The notes beneath the pieces are model-generated. The model did not search any database. It was not told the DNA's origin and worked only from the letters and a program-made list of their open reading frames with translations. 64,000 bases of DNA. Source: Plasmodium brasilianum. Taxonomy: Eukaryota; Apicomplexa; Aconoidasida; Haemosporida; Plasmodiidae. The stretch spans positions 2,029,501 through 2,093,500 of the forward strand of contig NC_090123.1 of NCBI RefSeq assembly GCF_023973825.1, given 5' to 3'. The position numbers and the translations under genes are program-made. Below, piece after piece: positions 1-14,400 of the stretch. How positions within the stretch are numbered: position 1 is the first letter of the stretch; each line of letters begins with the position of its first letter.

Positions 1-1986
1 TTTCAGGGTTGCATTTCATTGGATCTTTTCCGTACGTTATTGTAATGTAAAATCTGAATAATAAGAACAGAGTCCTAAGCACGTACTCTAAATAATGAAA
101 CCATGAAACGTAATAACTGTAGTAATTATATAGAAGAAGATTTTATAAATGTTTTAATATTAATTCTTAGATATAACATTCGTTTTATTTATTTCTATGT
201 TCTTTCTAATTTAAAGCTTCTTATTCGTTTGTCTATAAATTACATTGTTTTTTTTTTTTTCTTTTCTTAACAAAGGAATACTTCTATTAAATAAAAGAGT
301 TTATCCATTATTAATTCTTTTTGTACCCTTGAAATATTGAAGTAGATATTATTTTTGTAAATTATCTACTATTTTTTCGATTGTTTTGCTTTTCTGTGAA
401 AATGTTTTACGTTAGCAGTTATTTTTTCAATATGAATATATAAAAGTTATCATTGTAGGCCATTCGCATAGAACACTATCTATCGCACCTATTATATTCT
501 TAATATTTGACATGTATATAAGTAAATTCAAGATATATATGTTTTGTCTACGAAAATATTTCAATATATGTTAAATTATATAATTTTTAATTTTTCGTTA
601 ATATGGAATATTGAGTTACAGTATATGTTGATAATGCCAAAATAAAGGGAAAATTAATGCCTTTTATTTTTTGTTATTAAAAATTAAACAAAAAAAAAAA
701 GGATATATATTGGTATGTAAAGAGGTGATTGAGTGAAAAAAATTTTTAAAGTAATATTTAGAAGAAACAAAAAGAAGGAGAAATAATAAAATTTTAGATA
801 ATAAATAGAGTACAATTGTAGAATGAATAAAAAAAAGAAGAAATTTATTTGAAAAACATCTTCCAAAAAAATATAAAATAAATATAAAAAAGAATTAGAA
901 AATATTTAAAAATTTAAATCCATTATATTAACGATTACGCATATAGAGTGTTATCCGTTCATTTTATATCAAATAAAATAATACAAAAAATACATGCATA
1001 TATACTTGCATCATATTATCAAATGGGGTAATGTTAAACATTATGATTAAAAATGAAAATTCAATGCTTATTTAACTAGTATATATGTAATATATCTTAA
1101 TCCAATAAAATAAGGGTAATTTTATATCTATACTGTTACAAATTAAACAAATGCACTCATGCTACATAATGCAAAAATGTATACTTTGTACTCATTTAAT
1201 TTGTAATATTGAAGAGTTAAAACAATTTATTCTGAGGAATTTTATACTTATTTGGTAATTTGAATTAAGGAATGAATTGTTTATATTCTGACTAATAAAT
1301 TTAAATCTAAAGAAAAATCCTTAATTATATTAGACATCCTAATTATAGAAGTAATATTATGATATATGGGAATGAATGTAGTATTAACTAGGAAATATAT
1401 TTCTAATATAAATACATGATAGTATATATGTTTTAAAATGAAACATTATTTTTATAAATTGCATGAAAAAAGCAAAAGTACTTTTCTAAAATATAATATT
1501 TTTCATATACTGAGAAAATTCAAGAACATGAAGTAATATATAAGAACAAACACTATTTAAACACAAATGCAATATATGCATATAAATTTAAAAGTACATT
1601 GTGATTTTTTATATATGAATGGAAAATTGCAGTTACAATTATATAACTATTCTATATTTTATTTAATGTGAATTTTCGAATGTAAACATTATTCAGTTCT
1701 TCTTTTCAGTTATCCAGCTTCATTTTTATTCTGTGTTTCTTTTTTTTTCCAATAAGCATCCTCTTCGTTCAAGAAAAATATAATATATTCATTTCTCATG
1801 GCTGTATAAGGAAAAAGATTAACTAACTTATCTTTATTTTATATGTTTTTTATTATACATATTTGTCTGTTTCCTAGTGTTCACTTATACATGATGAAAT
1901 ATCTATCCTGGAAATTAAATTGATGAAAAATTTGTCATTCCTCTATGTTAATGTTACTATAATATTTATTATTTTTATTCACTAAT
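1..1986. other. intergenic, A/T-rich, no gene recognised
   Basis: No coding frame with protein-like composition was found on either strand. A 60-codon frame at 684-866 (minus) is almost only Phe, Leu, Ile and Tyr, as expected from translated A/T tracts. The sequence has poly-T and poly-A runs but no satellite or telomere-type repeat that I can see. Confidence 0.6.
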
Positions 1987-2968
1987 CTATTTCATTTTCT
2001 TTTCTATAAGCCATACATTCCACTGTTTATTTTCTATCCAATTTATATAAAAGGATATCAACCATTTGTTATAGTCGTTCATAACTTCTTTACACCACTG
2101 TTTTACCATCGTGTTTACGTCATTTATATATTTTTTTTTAATACGCTTAATTAAAAAGTTCCACAAATACTCTTCATTCCTTATTCTTTGGTCCCATTCT
2201 CTATACGCTGAAACTTTTATATAAATATCTTTATCTAGAAATAATAATTTTTCCAACCAGCGTGTCCAGCGATCAACTTCGTATAACCTAAAAGGATGTG
2301 AATCCCATTCATTCTTCTTCTTTTCTTTCCAATACATTAACTTGCATGTCATAATTTTATTGTAAGATGATATAATTTCATTGAACCAACTTTCAAAATC
2401 TGATGTTATATAATTTAATCCATGTGTTTTGAACCATTCTATCCATTGATTGTCACTCCAATTAGAGCATACATCATAAATATCTGATTTATATTCTTCC
2501 TGCATATAGGGATTATAGTGTAACCATTTTTCCTCTAAGTTGTACAAAAAATTATTCCATTTCTCATTTTTGTTTCCAAACCAAGCATTATTTTTCTTTT
2601 TAAAATCCTTTATCATATCTTTTTTTTGTTTTTTAAACCATAATTTCCATTTTTCATTTTTATTTTCTTCTAATGTTTTAAATTCCAATATCTTTTGCCT
2701 TAAATAAAATATTGGCATATCCTCAGGACCATTATAAGACTTACAAAGTGCAGGTTTTGTTTTTCCACTACATATCTAAATAAAATATAAAAAAGAATAT
2801 ATGTTTTTTATATTAACATAATTTTTAAATAGAATAAACTAAAATTTAAATATATTTATTTGAAATATTTTATATTACCCCACTAAAGCAACCATTAACA
2901 CTTTCAGAGGTAGAAGATAATTTAAATATAACAGCGGAAGCTGATACAAAAAAGAGTATTGATTTCAT
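1987..2968 (-). CDS. tryptophan-rich antigen (TRAg family), two exons, 292 aa
   Basis: The gene has a short first exon (2879-2968, 30 codons) and a long second exon (1987-2775), with a GT..AG intron of 103 bases (donor GTAATA, acceptor TTTAG) in phase 0. Exon 1 starts MKSILFFVSASAVIF, a signal peptide. Exon 2 opens with two cysteines (ICSGK, ALCKS) and then a body with about 20 tryptophans in 262 residues, spaced in charged helical segments such as EKWKLWF, NQWIEWF and DRWTRWLEKL. This two-exon layout and tryptophan density fit the Plasmodium tryptophan-rich domain family (PvTRAg relatives), which are exported or merozoite-surface proteins, some able to bind red cells. No membrane segment follows the signal peptide. 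It is the only member in the window and is transcribed away from the fam-l/fam-m array. The family call is firm; the binding partner is unknown. Confidence 0.92.
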
Positions 2969-5854
2969 CTTAAATATTTTATAGTTTTATTTTATATTAT
3001 TTATTTTTCAATAAAATATATTAAATTACAAAAGCATGAACTCTAAATTAATAAGTATAAAAATAACGCGGAACATGAGAAAATGGTTTACAAAAAGTAT
3101 TTAAATTACTATTTAAAAAAAAATAATAAAATAAAAATTTTTCAATGAAAAAAATATGGATCCAAAAAATTAAGTATTATAATTTTTATAATAAGGTTAA
3201 AACAATTCTATAGAGAAACACCTATATTTACTTAAATGTAATTAAATATTTATTTATTTACCTATGTCAACTTACAATATTTTAATAATAATTAATTATT
3301 TTTTTTTTAAATATTTAATTTTAAAATCTAAATAATAATAAAATATAGGATTATTGTAAAACTTAAACTAAACATGTATATGTATATATATATTTATATA
3401 TAGATATAGATAGAAAGATAAAATTTCAAGATTTATAATAAGTAATTCAATTCGTTACTTTTTAACATATAAGTATATCATCAATATTATCCATATATGT
3501 TTTATTAATAAATAACTTACCTCTTTATTAACATTTTTGTTATCATAATTTTTTTTTTTATGAAAATATTATTCTGCGTAATTATGTGAATATAATATAT
3601 ATAATAATTTAGAAATGAAGATAAAAATTAAATTAGAAAAAAATACAAAAAAATAAAAATTACAATATTGAATTTACACTTAAATTATGTTTAAACATAA
3701 TTGACAATTATACAGAGAATAATAATAAGGAATTAAAAAAAAACTTTTCAACATTTAAAATGGATTATATTTTCCTTAAGTTTTTTTACACTTTTTTTCA
3801 AAAATTTACTTACATTATTTTAGGAGTTTTTTTAATTGTGTTTTTTATTTTTCTAATTGTTCTATTATTTTCTGAATTTATTTTATGTAGTATATATATT
3901 TTTCTTAGTTTTTTATTTTTATTCTCTTTTTACTTTATATCTTAATTTTTTAAACTTTGTTAATTATTGTTTCATTTTTTTATTTTATTTTTTGCTTCAT
4001 ATTTTATATTTTTTGTCCAATTTTTATTTATTAATAAACGAAGTTCTCTAAAATACATTCTAATGCTTGCCATTATTTTTGACACAATTTGTTTAATTAA
4101 AAGAAACATTATTTACATATTTTTATTATTTAATTTTTTTATTGATTGAATATTTCTGATATTAAAACATAAGAATAAATATAATGAAATATCCTAAGAA
4201 AAAATTATTATATATCTCTTTGTTTGGTATGAATTTTAATAATTCTAAAGAAAACGGAATAACAGTTTGCTTGTATAATTTTTTACTATTATACGTTAAT
4301 AACAAGAATATTATTTGTTATATTAATAAAATTTTATAATAAAAATATTTTTTATTTATTAATATATTTTAAGAATTGTCATATTAAAAAATTTTAATTA
4401 ATATTTTTAGAATAATTTTAAAAAATATTATAAAAAAAAATTTTTCTAATAGGAAGTAAAATATTATAAAAAATGTGGGTACCAAACTTTTTATGGTTGT
4501 TGAAATATGCACAAGAAGGTAAAAAGGGTTTTATATTTTAAAAGGAAAAATTAACTTATTAAATGTGAAAGAGAGTATTTAGTTAAAATTTAATTAATAT
4601 TATGTTTTAGTGAGAACAGAAAATGATAATATCATAAAATATATTTATATAACGTAGCATAGCATGGCAAATGAATAATAATATTGAAAAATGGATTTGA
4701 TATATCATTTCCATGATTTACTGTAAAGTTGTTATTTTTAATAATATTTTATAAATCATTAATAATAATTATTTTACATATTAGCAATTTATAATTAATA
4801 CAATAAATAATACAATCCTTTACAAATATTATTATATAACACTTCCTAATTGAGAATGGCTCCCAGAGTTGTAGTAAAATATAAAGCAAAATGATTTATG
4901 CTATCTTTTTCCTATTTTCCTATGAATGGAAAAATATTCTTTTTATCAATATATATATATATATATATATGTAAATGTGTTTCGTTTATAATGCCATATA
5001 TATTATGGATAAAATGAATTTCGTCATTAAGAAATAAAATTTTTAAATATAATTTTTTAATTTGGAGAAAAAATAAATAATTTAAAAGAACACAAATATA
5101 TCTAATATATAAATGTTTAAAGATATACAATAAATGAACACTATTAATATGCAAATATCAATTAACTCATAACAGATTAAGATGTTTTCATTAAGTACAT
5201 AGCATACATTTTTCTATAATGTAACTTATAATATAAATTTCCCGTAAATTATCATTATGTTTTCATAAGGAGTTTTTTTACTTTTTTTTTTTTTTTTAAG
5301 AACAAAATCTTTATATAAATTAAAACATGAAACGGTCGAACTATGGGAATGTAAAAAAGATACAAATAAATATATTTCTAAATGTGAAAATAACTAAATA
5401 TTATGAAGTAATAGGATAAAATAGAATTATAAAAATTTTTGTAATAATACTGTGTTAATTCAAGAATAGTGTTACAATTTATTTATTTTTTTTTGTTTCC
5501 TTATTCTAAATTATAATTTTTTCCAAGTTTAACTTTTTCGGAAAATATTAATATTAACTGCTTTTTTGTATAGGTATATTAATATCTTAGTACTTTTATT
5601 GAAACAAGTATTAATATATTGTTTTAATGGATAATATTACAGAAATAAAAAATGTATATATAATTGTAATATATTTGAAGTGCTTCAATTTCAAACCTCA
5701 TATTTAATGAATTTTTTTTTCTTTTTATTACTTATTACTTTATATTCATTTTCTTTATTATCTAGAGACATTAAAAAATTTAAATAAAATTTTTCATTAA
5801 TAGCCTTTTTTCTTAAATATCATCTAAATATATTATGGAAGTATACCTATGAAT
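2969..5854. other. intergenic between TRAg and STP1, no intact gene
   Basis: Overlapping frames at 3760-4149 (plus) encode almost only Phe, Leu, Ile and Tyr and are treated as translated A/T tracts. A short possible two-exon reading frame begins at 4473 (MWVPNFLWLLKYAQE, then a GTAAAA donor), continuing after a TTTTAG acceptor near 4612, but it encodes only about 31 residues and may be a relic or chance. Poly-T runs flank the STP1 3' end near 5285. Confidence 0.5.
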
Positions 5855-8440
5855 TTATAGAAAGTGTTTTTCTTCTATTTCATCTGATTTGTCTACTGTT
5901 ATATCACTAACTATAGAATTTGCATGTAAGTCATCTTCTCTTATCCAATCTTCTATCTCATTTCTGAAACTATCTTTCCGTATATGAGCATCAAATTCCT
6001 CATTTCTTTTCTTTTCTATATCATTTTTATTATATTCAATTATATTTTCTGTAATTTCTTGCTTTTTACTTGAATATCCTTCTCCTTTCCATTCATTTAT
6101 GGATCTATCCAAATATGATTCCCTATTTTCAAGGTTTACCTCCTTTTTATATTCTTCTAATACTGTTATAAGCACGAGAATACAAAACTTTGTTAATAAT
6201 TTTTTTTTTATATATTTACATAATTCTTTATAATTTTCTTTGTGCTTCAATTCTTCTACATTTAATAGTGATACATAATTTTTAGTATCTTCATTTACAT
6301 ATTCATCTGAGATATTCTGCAACTCCTCTGCTAATCCATTATTCCAGTACTGATCAAGATGTTGTTGTATAATCATACCCTTTTTTGATATCCACTGTCT
6401 CCATATATCTTTTTCTCTTTCTAAATATGAAACTTTTTGATTTTCATTTGGAGATTTCTTTTTTATTTCTTCCATTTCTTGTATGTAAGATACTTCTCTT
6501 TTCCATTCATCCTTCAAATTATTAAACCAATAGTCTTTTTTCAGATTTTGAGAAAGATTTCTATGTCTTTGTATCCATTTATTCCATAGAATATTTTGTT
6601 TTTTAATATCACTGATACATTTAATATTTTCTATTATTAGATCATCATCAATTAAATTAGGAAAGGTTATATTATCTTCTTTTGTGAACTCATCTATGCA
6701 TATTTCTAAAAATTCGTCTTGGATGTTTTCCCATTCTTTATTTCTGAATTCTTCGAGTACTTCCATATGTACTTCTACTATGATTTTGGATCTGTCTCTT
6801 TTTCGCTTTGATAAATTTACATTTTTTGTAAGTTCATTTATTTTTATTTTTTTTATAATTTCTTCATCATCATATATTGTGTGTTCTAAAGGATCATCCA
6901 TAAAAATTGTACTCTTCTTGTTAGAAAATGAAGGTACAAGCAATCTCAGAAATTTCACATGTCTTCTTCTTATCTTTTTTTTTTTTTTAAACATTCCAGT
7001 TAAAGCAAACTATAGTATAAGAAAAACATTTTTATAAAATAAGCTATTAAAATAAATAAAAGATTTTCATATTTTTAAACTTTTATTATTATATTACTTT
7101 AATAAAAAGAGAAAATATAATAATAATTACCAAACTTATTAAAATAGATGATGTATATTTATCACTTGGATTTAATGTCGTACCTGTAATTGTATTTTAT
7201 ACATATATATGTATATATTATTTAGTATAGTTATTTAAAATGTAGAAATATAAGTAAAATTAGTGATACCTGGAGTATGGGGTATTTGAGGAGGACTATG
7301 TGCTAAGGTATATGTCGATGCACTATGAGTTGGCTGTGTATTCTTAGGATCAGGAGATAATTGTATGTCTTGAACAGTTGGAGAGAGTAATTCATTAGTA
7401 ACTTCTGATGCTGCATGTACATCTTCAGAAATTTTAGTTTTTTCTAATGATGCATCTGTTAAAGATTGTGAATTCTCAGTTTCTTTAGTTGAATGCTGAA
7501 TTTCTGAAGCTTCACTTTTAATAAGTTTTGATGGAGATTGTGATGGAATTTGTAGTTCAAGTTCAGTTTGTGCTTCTGGTGGAGTGGGCACATCTATATT
7601 TTGATTTTGAGGTTTGGGAATATTTTGATCTGTACCTTCAGTTCCACTTTGTAATCTTTTATTTTCAAGTAATCCTACAGTAGTTTCTGCTGAATTCGAG
7701 GTTGTACATTCAGAAAGTTCTTTAAATGTTTCTTGATTCATTATATCACATGTCGATTCTTTAGTTAGTTTTTTGGTCTTTTTTGCTGGTTCCACTTTGT
7801 AACATCTTTCGAAGAGGTTTTTCTTTTCTTCAAATTGCTTCTGCATCTCTTTAATCCATGCATTATATGTTTTGCATTTGTCTAAACATGTATTTTCACA
7901 TTTACCTGAGTTTTTTTTTTTTATTGTTTCTATTACATTCAAATCTATACTTCTTTTTTTACAGAAATCCTCTTCTTTATATTTTAATTCTAAAAGTTCT
8001 TTATGTTCTTTTTTTAAAATCATAGGGCATCCACCATAATTAGTTATATCCTTAAAGTAATGGTGTAGTTGAAACTTTAATAATGATTCCCACATATGTT
8101 GGCTTGTATGCCGAGGAGGAGACATATTCTTAATTAGAAAATCAGCTAATTGTTTGCATTCTTCTCTAAATAAATTTTCGTTATTTGCCGTTTTTAAGAA
8201 TTTAGTTCTATTTTGTACGTAAGTTCTAATAGTCCTAAATGGTTCTGTGAGGGTTAGCGAAAATCCTGCCGTTCCAGAAATAGTGAAATGCTGAATTTAA
8301 AAGAATTATTAAAAATTACGTAAGTATTAAGTTTTATGTTCATTGCACTGTAACATATTTTATCATAAATAAATAATTTATGTATGAATTTAATAGTTTA
8401 AAAAAAAAATGAATATTACCTTAGGTATACAATTTTCCAT
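5855..8440 (-). CDS. STP1 protein, four exons, 760 aa
   Basis: Exons on the minus strand are 8420-8440 (MENCIPK), 7270-8290, 7098-7183 and 5855-7009; all introns are GT..AG and the phases join to one 2283-base frame. There is no signal peptide, as usual for STP1. Exon 2 (residues 8-347) has a cysteine motif CENTCLDKC followed by YNAWIKEMQKQFEEKK, then a Ser/Pro/Thr/Glu-rich spacer. Exon 3 (348-376) supplies the single membrane segment (ILISLVIIIIFSLF). Exon 4 starts FALTGMFKKKKKIRRR, a basic stop-transfer stretch, then a long charged domain with repeated tryptophans (LWNKWIQRH, YWFNNLKDEWK, DIWRQWISKKG) resembling the SURFIN tryptophan-rich cytoplasmic domain. The expected site is the infected red-cell membrane or its trafficking compartments. 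The protein pairs with a paralogue at 15658-18235 in inverted orientation. Gene structure is well supported because both copies show the same exon boundaries. Confidence 0.9.
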
Positions 8441-11400
8441 AATGACCCTATATCGATGCTCTAGTTCGTTGAAAATGAAAATCTTAAAGAAAATTAATCG
8501 TGTACATTTTGTATCAGTATCGTATTTTAAAAATTAAGATGTATTAAAAGGAATTACATATTTATGAGCTACGTAGTAATTTATATCAGAAATATAAAGT
8601 AAATAAATTTATTATTATTTATTCTGTAAGAGTTTTATCTTATTTTAACTTAAGTAAATATAAAACAATTGAAGATATATCCTAAATATGTTTTGAAATT
8701 AAATGGTGGTTAAGTATATATTAGTATATAAAATTTATATAACCTTCATTAAAGGAATCACAATAACTTACAAAAAAAAAATTACATATAAATTAAATGA
8801 AAAATAAATTAAAATTTATTATATAAAAGTATTACTAATCAATTTATTGCTTTTTTTTTGGATCTTTTTTTTTGTTTTTAACGCAAAAAACCGTATATAA
8901 ATGCTGTTGTATTAAGGTAAACAATTCTTTTTGTTCAAGTTTTTTTGGAAAATAAATAATCTATAAACCAGATAATTATTAACACTTATAGTATGTTTGT
9001 TATTATGTTACATTTATCATTTTTCCCACATTGCGCACTACATTGTAATTATATTGTTAACAGTTTTTTATTTTTAATACCTTATATATAGAAATGGGAA
9101 ATAATAATATATAAATTATACTATATTGTTTCTGTTTTTGAGAATGATAAATAACATTATAATGCACATAATCCATTTAATAATATATGCAAATAATCTA
9201 CCAAAAATTTAATAAGTTATGCTATACATTATGCTACAAAATAATTTTAAATAGTATACATTATCATACATATACATATATACGTATGTTGTGTATTTGT
9301 CTATAACCACTTTTGAATAAAATTGATTTCATTTGAACTAAATGTTAATTAATAAAGAATAAGTTAAGGTATATTATTTATTGAATAAAATGTTGACTGC
9401 TTATGAAATATATGAAAAATTATTAGAATATACTTGTGAGAATGTTATTCGTACTGCATGTCTAAAAAAACGTAAAATGAATTATAACTATGTAATGAAA
9501 AATAATAATACTAAATTTTACGTAAATGCAATAATATATTAAATTAAATAATACAACATTATTGAAGTTTCATAACTGTTTTTTTGTACTTATTCATATA
9601 TATATTCTAATAAATACATCATAGAAAAAAATTTTTAATTTTATTTCTATTTTTTTTTTTTTTTCTGCATTTGTTATGAATATGAAAAAATCGTTTTAAG
9701 ACTATTATTAAGTATTCATTTATGATCTAGAATAACAAAATTAAGTATTAGCTTATAGTATATTTTTAAATATTAATCAATAAATGAAATCACAGAACTC
9801 TTTAAAAATATTACTTGCATTATAATATATTATTTGTTAATGTAAATATATTATTACTTATTTTAAAATTTCTTTTGAAACAAGCATATAAAAGATAATG
9901 AATAAGCAAGAAATTAAAATAATATATATATTAGTAAATTTTAGTAAATAATTATTTGAATTAGTGGTTGATGTAATATAATTATGTTTAACCAATCTGT
10001 TATATTAAAGAATTATTGGTTTTTACTTATTTGTAATTTTTGAATTTATTTTTACTCAATTTTTTTTTTTTTTTTCTGTTCTTTATATTTTAATCCCTTA
10101 CATTCCATCTCATTTTTTTTTTAAATATTTTTATTTATTACATTGTACATGGGAATATATGTGAAAATAATTCATCATTTTTTAAGATAATATATGTTTA
10201 AAATATCTCATTTGAATGTATAAGATATGCGCAAAATATAGTACATAATATATATGTAATAGTGCTTGATTAGGTAGCAAAATAAAAGAAAATATAATTT
10301 TCTGAAATATGTGAAGGTATATTGGAAGAACATTATTATAATTGTTATCAAGTGTATATAAAACAATTTATTTCCTCTATTTTTTTTTTTTTATTGTTTT
10401 ATATATGTATGAAAAATCTTACTGTTTTGATGTATCCTTTACTATTATATTTTAAATATCTTATAAAATTTATTGAATAACATTACAGTTTATACATAAC
10501 ATATAATTTATGTAAATGAAAAAAATAGTAAATATTATTATGAATTATTTGATATTTGTCTATATTACGATGATTATTTTATTAATTTATTTAAATAGTA
10601 TATTTTAATGTTAAAATAGATATATTAAATAAGTGGAATTTTCATATAAAATGGACTAACGATATTCCATTATGTATATATATATATATATATAAATAAT
10701 ATTTTATTAAGAATACATTTAACGGAAAAAATATGCAAAAATATTTGTATTCATTGTGTATTAAAAACAAATTTCTAATAAATATAAAAAAATTATATGC
10801 CCAATATTAATTATAATAACGTAAATACATTATACTATTGTTCACTTAAAAAAATATTATTCTTCCAAATGAATAATTAAAAATAATAAAAAAATAAAAT
10901 TTACGATAATTAACAATAATATATTATTATCTTTTTAATATATATATAATTTTTTTACGACAGCATTTATGGAAGCGCTCATTTGGTTTTTATTAATTTT
11001 TAGAACAACTAGGCTCTCTAACTATCTTACATATAGCTGATGTTTAGAATGAAATAAATAATAATGCATTTTTATATATTCATAATAATACAAATGTAAC
11101 TTACAAAACAGAATAAAAATAAACGTTGTATATAATGAAATTCCCTTAAACATTTACATTTAAATAGGATTTTTTTATTTTAGTAAAAATCCTTGTTCCT
11201 AAATATTTTTTTGGGAATGATTCAATAAAACAAAATATATATATTTGAATAACTTATTTATGTTTTTTCTATATTAAGGAATACTATAAAAATTATTTAT
11301 TATCTTCGTAAAATATTATATTTTCTCCTTATTGAGTATATATTATATAAGGAAAATGCATTCTTATATGTACGTCGGCATAAAGTTCAGAAACCTTTCA

Positions 11401-14400
11401 CATTAAGTCTTTTTTATATTTGCTAAATTATACATACATAAAAAATAAAATATATATAAAATAATGTTAACAATTTTTAACGTATTATTTATATATTTAT
11501 GCTAGCTATATATTAGAATATATACAAAAAATAAAATGTTCGATTTTTATGGAATATAATGTTTTATATATGGAGTTTCAAATATAAATTGAAGATATCT
11601 ATTTTTATACTTTTCTAAAAAGAAGATTACTTTAAAATGATTTCCTTTAATATATATTTTAATATAAATTATATGTATTACTGATTCTAAAAAGGTTACT
11701 ATGAATCAATGTAATACGTACAATTATCGGATCTATGTTTAAAAATATGATTAATTATATAATAGTAATATAACTAGATATGCTGAGCAAAATTGAAATA
11801 ATTCATATAATCAATTGCAAAAATTTTTAAATGAATATGGAACTCGTAAAAAGTATATATCTAACTTTAAAAGTGTAGAATAGTTAAAATATGTTAATGA
11901 ACTACATGAAGTTGCTGAATCTCATTCATTTTTAGTTTCAGTAAAATACTTATTATAGAGATTATTGTCATATAAACAACCTTAAGCTACTAGGTGTTAA
12001 TTTATTTATTAATTTTCCATAATTAGATTAATATTTAATGCAATATTTTTCATGTATTTCCTTTTGTATTACACTATATATCATTCTAATTAAAAACGTG
12101 AACACGTTTCTACAATCCTAATATATAACGATAATTATTTATTACTCCATTAGAATTGTTTCTCTCTGTATGTAATTCTTAGTAATATTTGTTTTTTCCA
12201 TCTTGGCAATGATGTTGTTTTCAATAAAAAAAAAATTAAAAGATGTCGAAATGTGCAGGTGAACAAAGTGGTAAAATGCTGATAAGTGCTTTTGAAGGGC
12301 ATGACATATATTAGTGTAACAAGGGATATTAAACAATATATACAGAACAAAATTCTAATTTATAAATTTTCAATAACACATCTTTGTGAATATAAAAAAA
12401 GACCTTAATAAACTTAATGAAATATATTTTAAAAGAATGCAAAAAAAAAAAAAGTTAAAATAATTTTTTTTTAATAATAATACTACTAATGTAATATATA
12501 AGTGTATGATTCTAACAGAATTATAAAACGTTGATAAGTGAAGAGCCGTATAAACTATTGTAACAAGGTTAAAAAAAAAATATTTAATTAAAAATCAAGT
12601 ATTTTACTAAAAGACTAAGTTATGAAATACATAGGATGAGAGAATAAAAAAGAATTAATTTTTATTGTATAAGTAATATTCATATTATTGTTTAGTATGT
12701 ACATAATAAGGATATATAAAATTTCTTCTAAGTAATCCATCTCATAATATATATAAATGGATAGTAAAAAAGAGACTTTTATTAATTGAATAAGTGTAAC
12801 ACGAATAGAAACGATTAAATGTAAACAGAATTATGATTAAATTAACTAAAAGTTTGTAATAGATAGAGTATATAATATATTGTAATGCAGAATTAATATA
12901 TAAATTATGTTTTTTGTACTATAGTTATATATTTGTCAAAAATATCATAACGTCTGTAATCCAAAATTTGAAATACAAATACTATAAAATATAATTTTAT
13001 ATTAAAAAGATTTATAGAGAACAAAAATATGTATTCCAATGTCATTAAAAAATTTTAATTGAATATTAACAATACTATTAATATTTTATATTAAGATAAT
13101 GGGGATATAATTTATTGAATTTTTATTAAAATCAAACATATAGACAAATTTCTTGTATAGTGTTAGTAGACTCTATATTTACTTGTATTTCTAAAAAATA
13201 AAACGTAAAATTAAAAAATATTTAAGGTAAAATAAATTTTTATGTTATAATTTTCTACTATATTATGCTTTAATACTGCTTGATCTATTGGAATATATTT
13301 ATAATGACAGATTGCAGAGGGAAATAATATGAACTATAAAATTTTAATACTTAAGTGTATTTTTTTAAAATAATATATATGAAAGTTACTTAAATTTTTC
13401 ATTTATACAAATTAAATATGAGAAAATTATATTGTGTTATATGAAGTAATCGAAAAATATTATATAGGATTGTTTTTTAGTATATTTGTAGCTAGAAATT
13501 GTGCTGCTTAATATATATTGTAATACTGATTATGTGTTTGATGTGAAATGTTTAAATGACAAACAAATCTATTTTAATGTTAAATATTATTTTTTAAATA
13601 AATAATATATTCATAATGCCATGAAAAAATAGAATATACAATAATACGTTTGAATTTTTATTAATTTATCATTAATTTTAATGAAATGCAAAGTATAAAT
13701 TTCGATACGATAAAATAATTGTAATCATTTATAAAAGCAAAATAATAAAAAATACCTTTAAAAAGAAAAAATTTGGTTATATAAATTTTTGAAAGCAAAT
13801 TTTACTTATTTGTTTTCATAATCTAAATTTATTTTGGGAAAAACATATAATTTTTTATGTTTGTACATGTTCAAATACAATTTTAAGTTTGTTATCTATT
13901 GTATTCAATTACAACTTAAATATATAATATCCTATAATACAATAACATTATATTTATATATATTCCAATGTATACGGTTATTAAACAACATATTCCAAAA
14001 AAAAAAATTGCATATATCGTAAGAGATTAAAATAAAAAGATTGTGTTTTTGAAGGAACAAAAAATTGTATATTTATAAAGTGAAAAGTTAAAAATGCTTT
14101 ATTTCATTAAATCTTAAATAGAATGAATAAACTTAACTATAATAAATTTAACTGTTTACATGAAAAAATTATTAAAAAATTAATTATTTATTAATATATA
14201 TTTTTTTATATAATTTTTTCAATATTTTTTAATCTTTTATTTACCCAATACAATTGAAGTGTTAAAATTAGATATAAATTTACATTATAGTGGAATAACA
14301 TGTAATATATATAATATGTTTAAATTGTTCTATAATTTCTTTTTCCAATTAATGTCTTAAAAATATTGTAAAATAATATATGAATATTTTTATTTTTTAT

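Noticed and set aside
684..866. 60-codon minus-strand frame
   Set aside because: Translated poly-A/T sequence with no protein-like composition.
3760..4149. Overlapping plus-strand frames encoding hydrophobic peptides
   Set aside because: They are nearly all Phe, Leu, Ile and Tyr in three overlapping frames, as expected from a T-rich tract; no start context, splice partner or family match.
6684..7037. Plus-strand frame opposite the STP1 exon 4
   Set aside because: It is the antisense shadow of a firmly supported STP1 exon. The same holds for the minus-strand frames at 15813-16301 and 17437-17862 and those opposite the fam genes.
12142..12350. Two overlapping minus-strand frames of 64-66 codons
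   Set aside because: The two frames cover the same bases, neither has splice signals or a family match, and both lie over the imperfect repeat.
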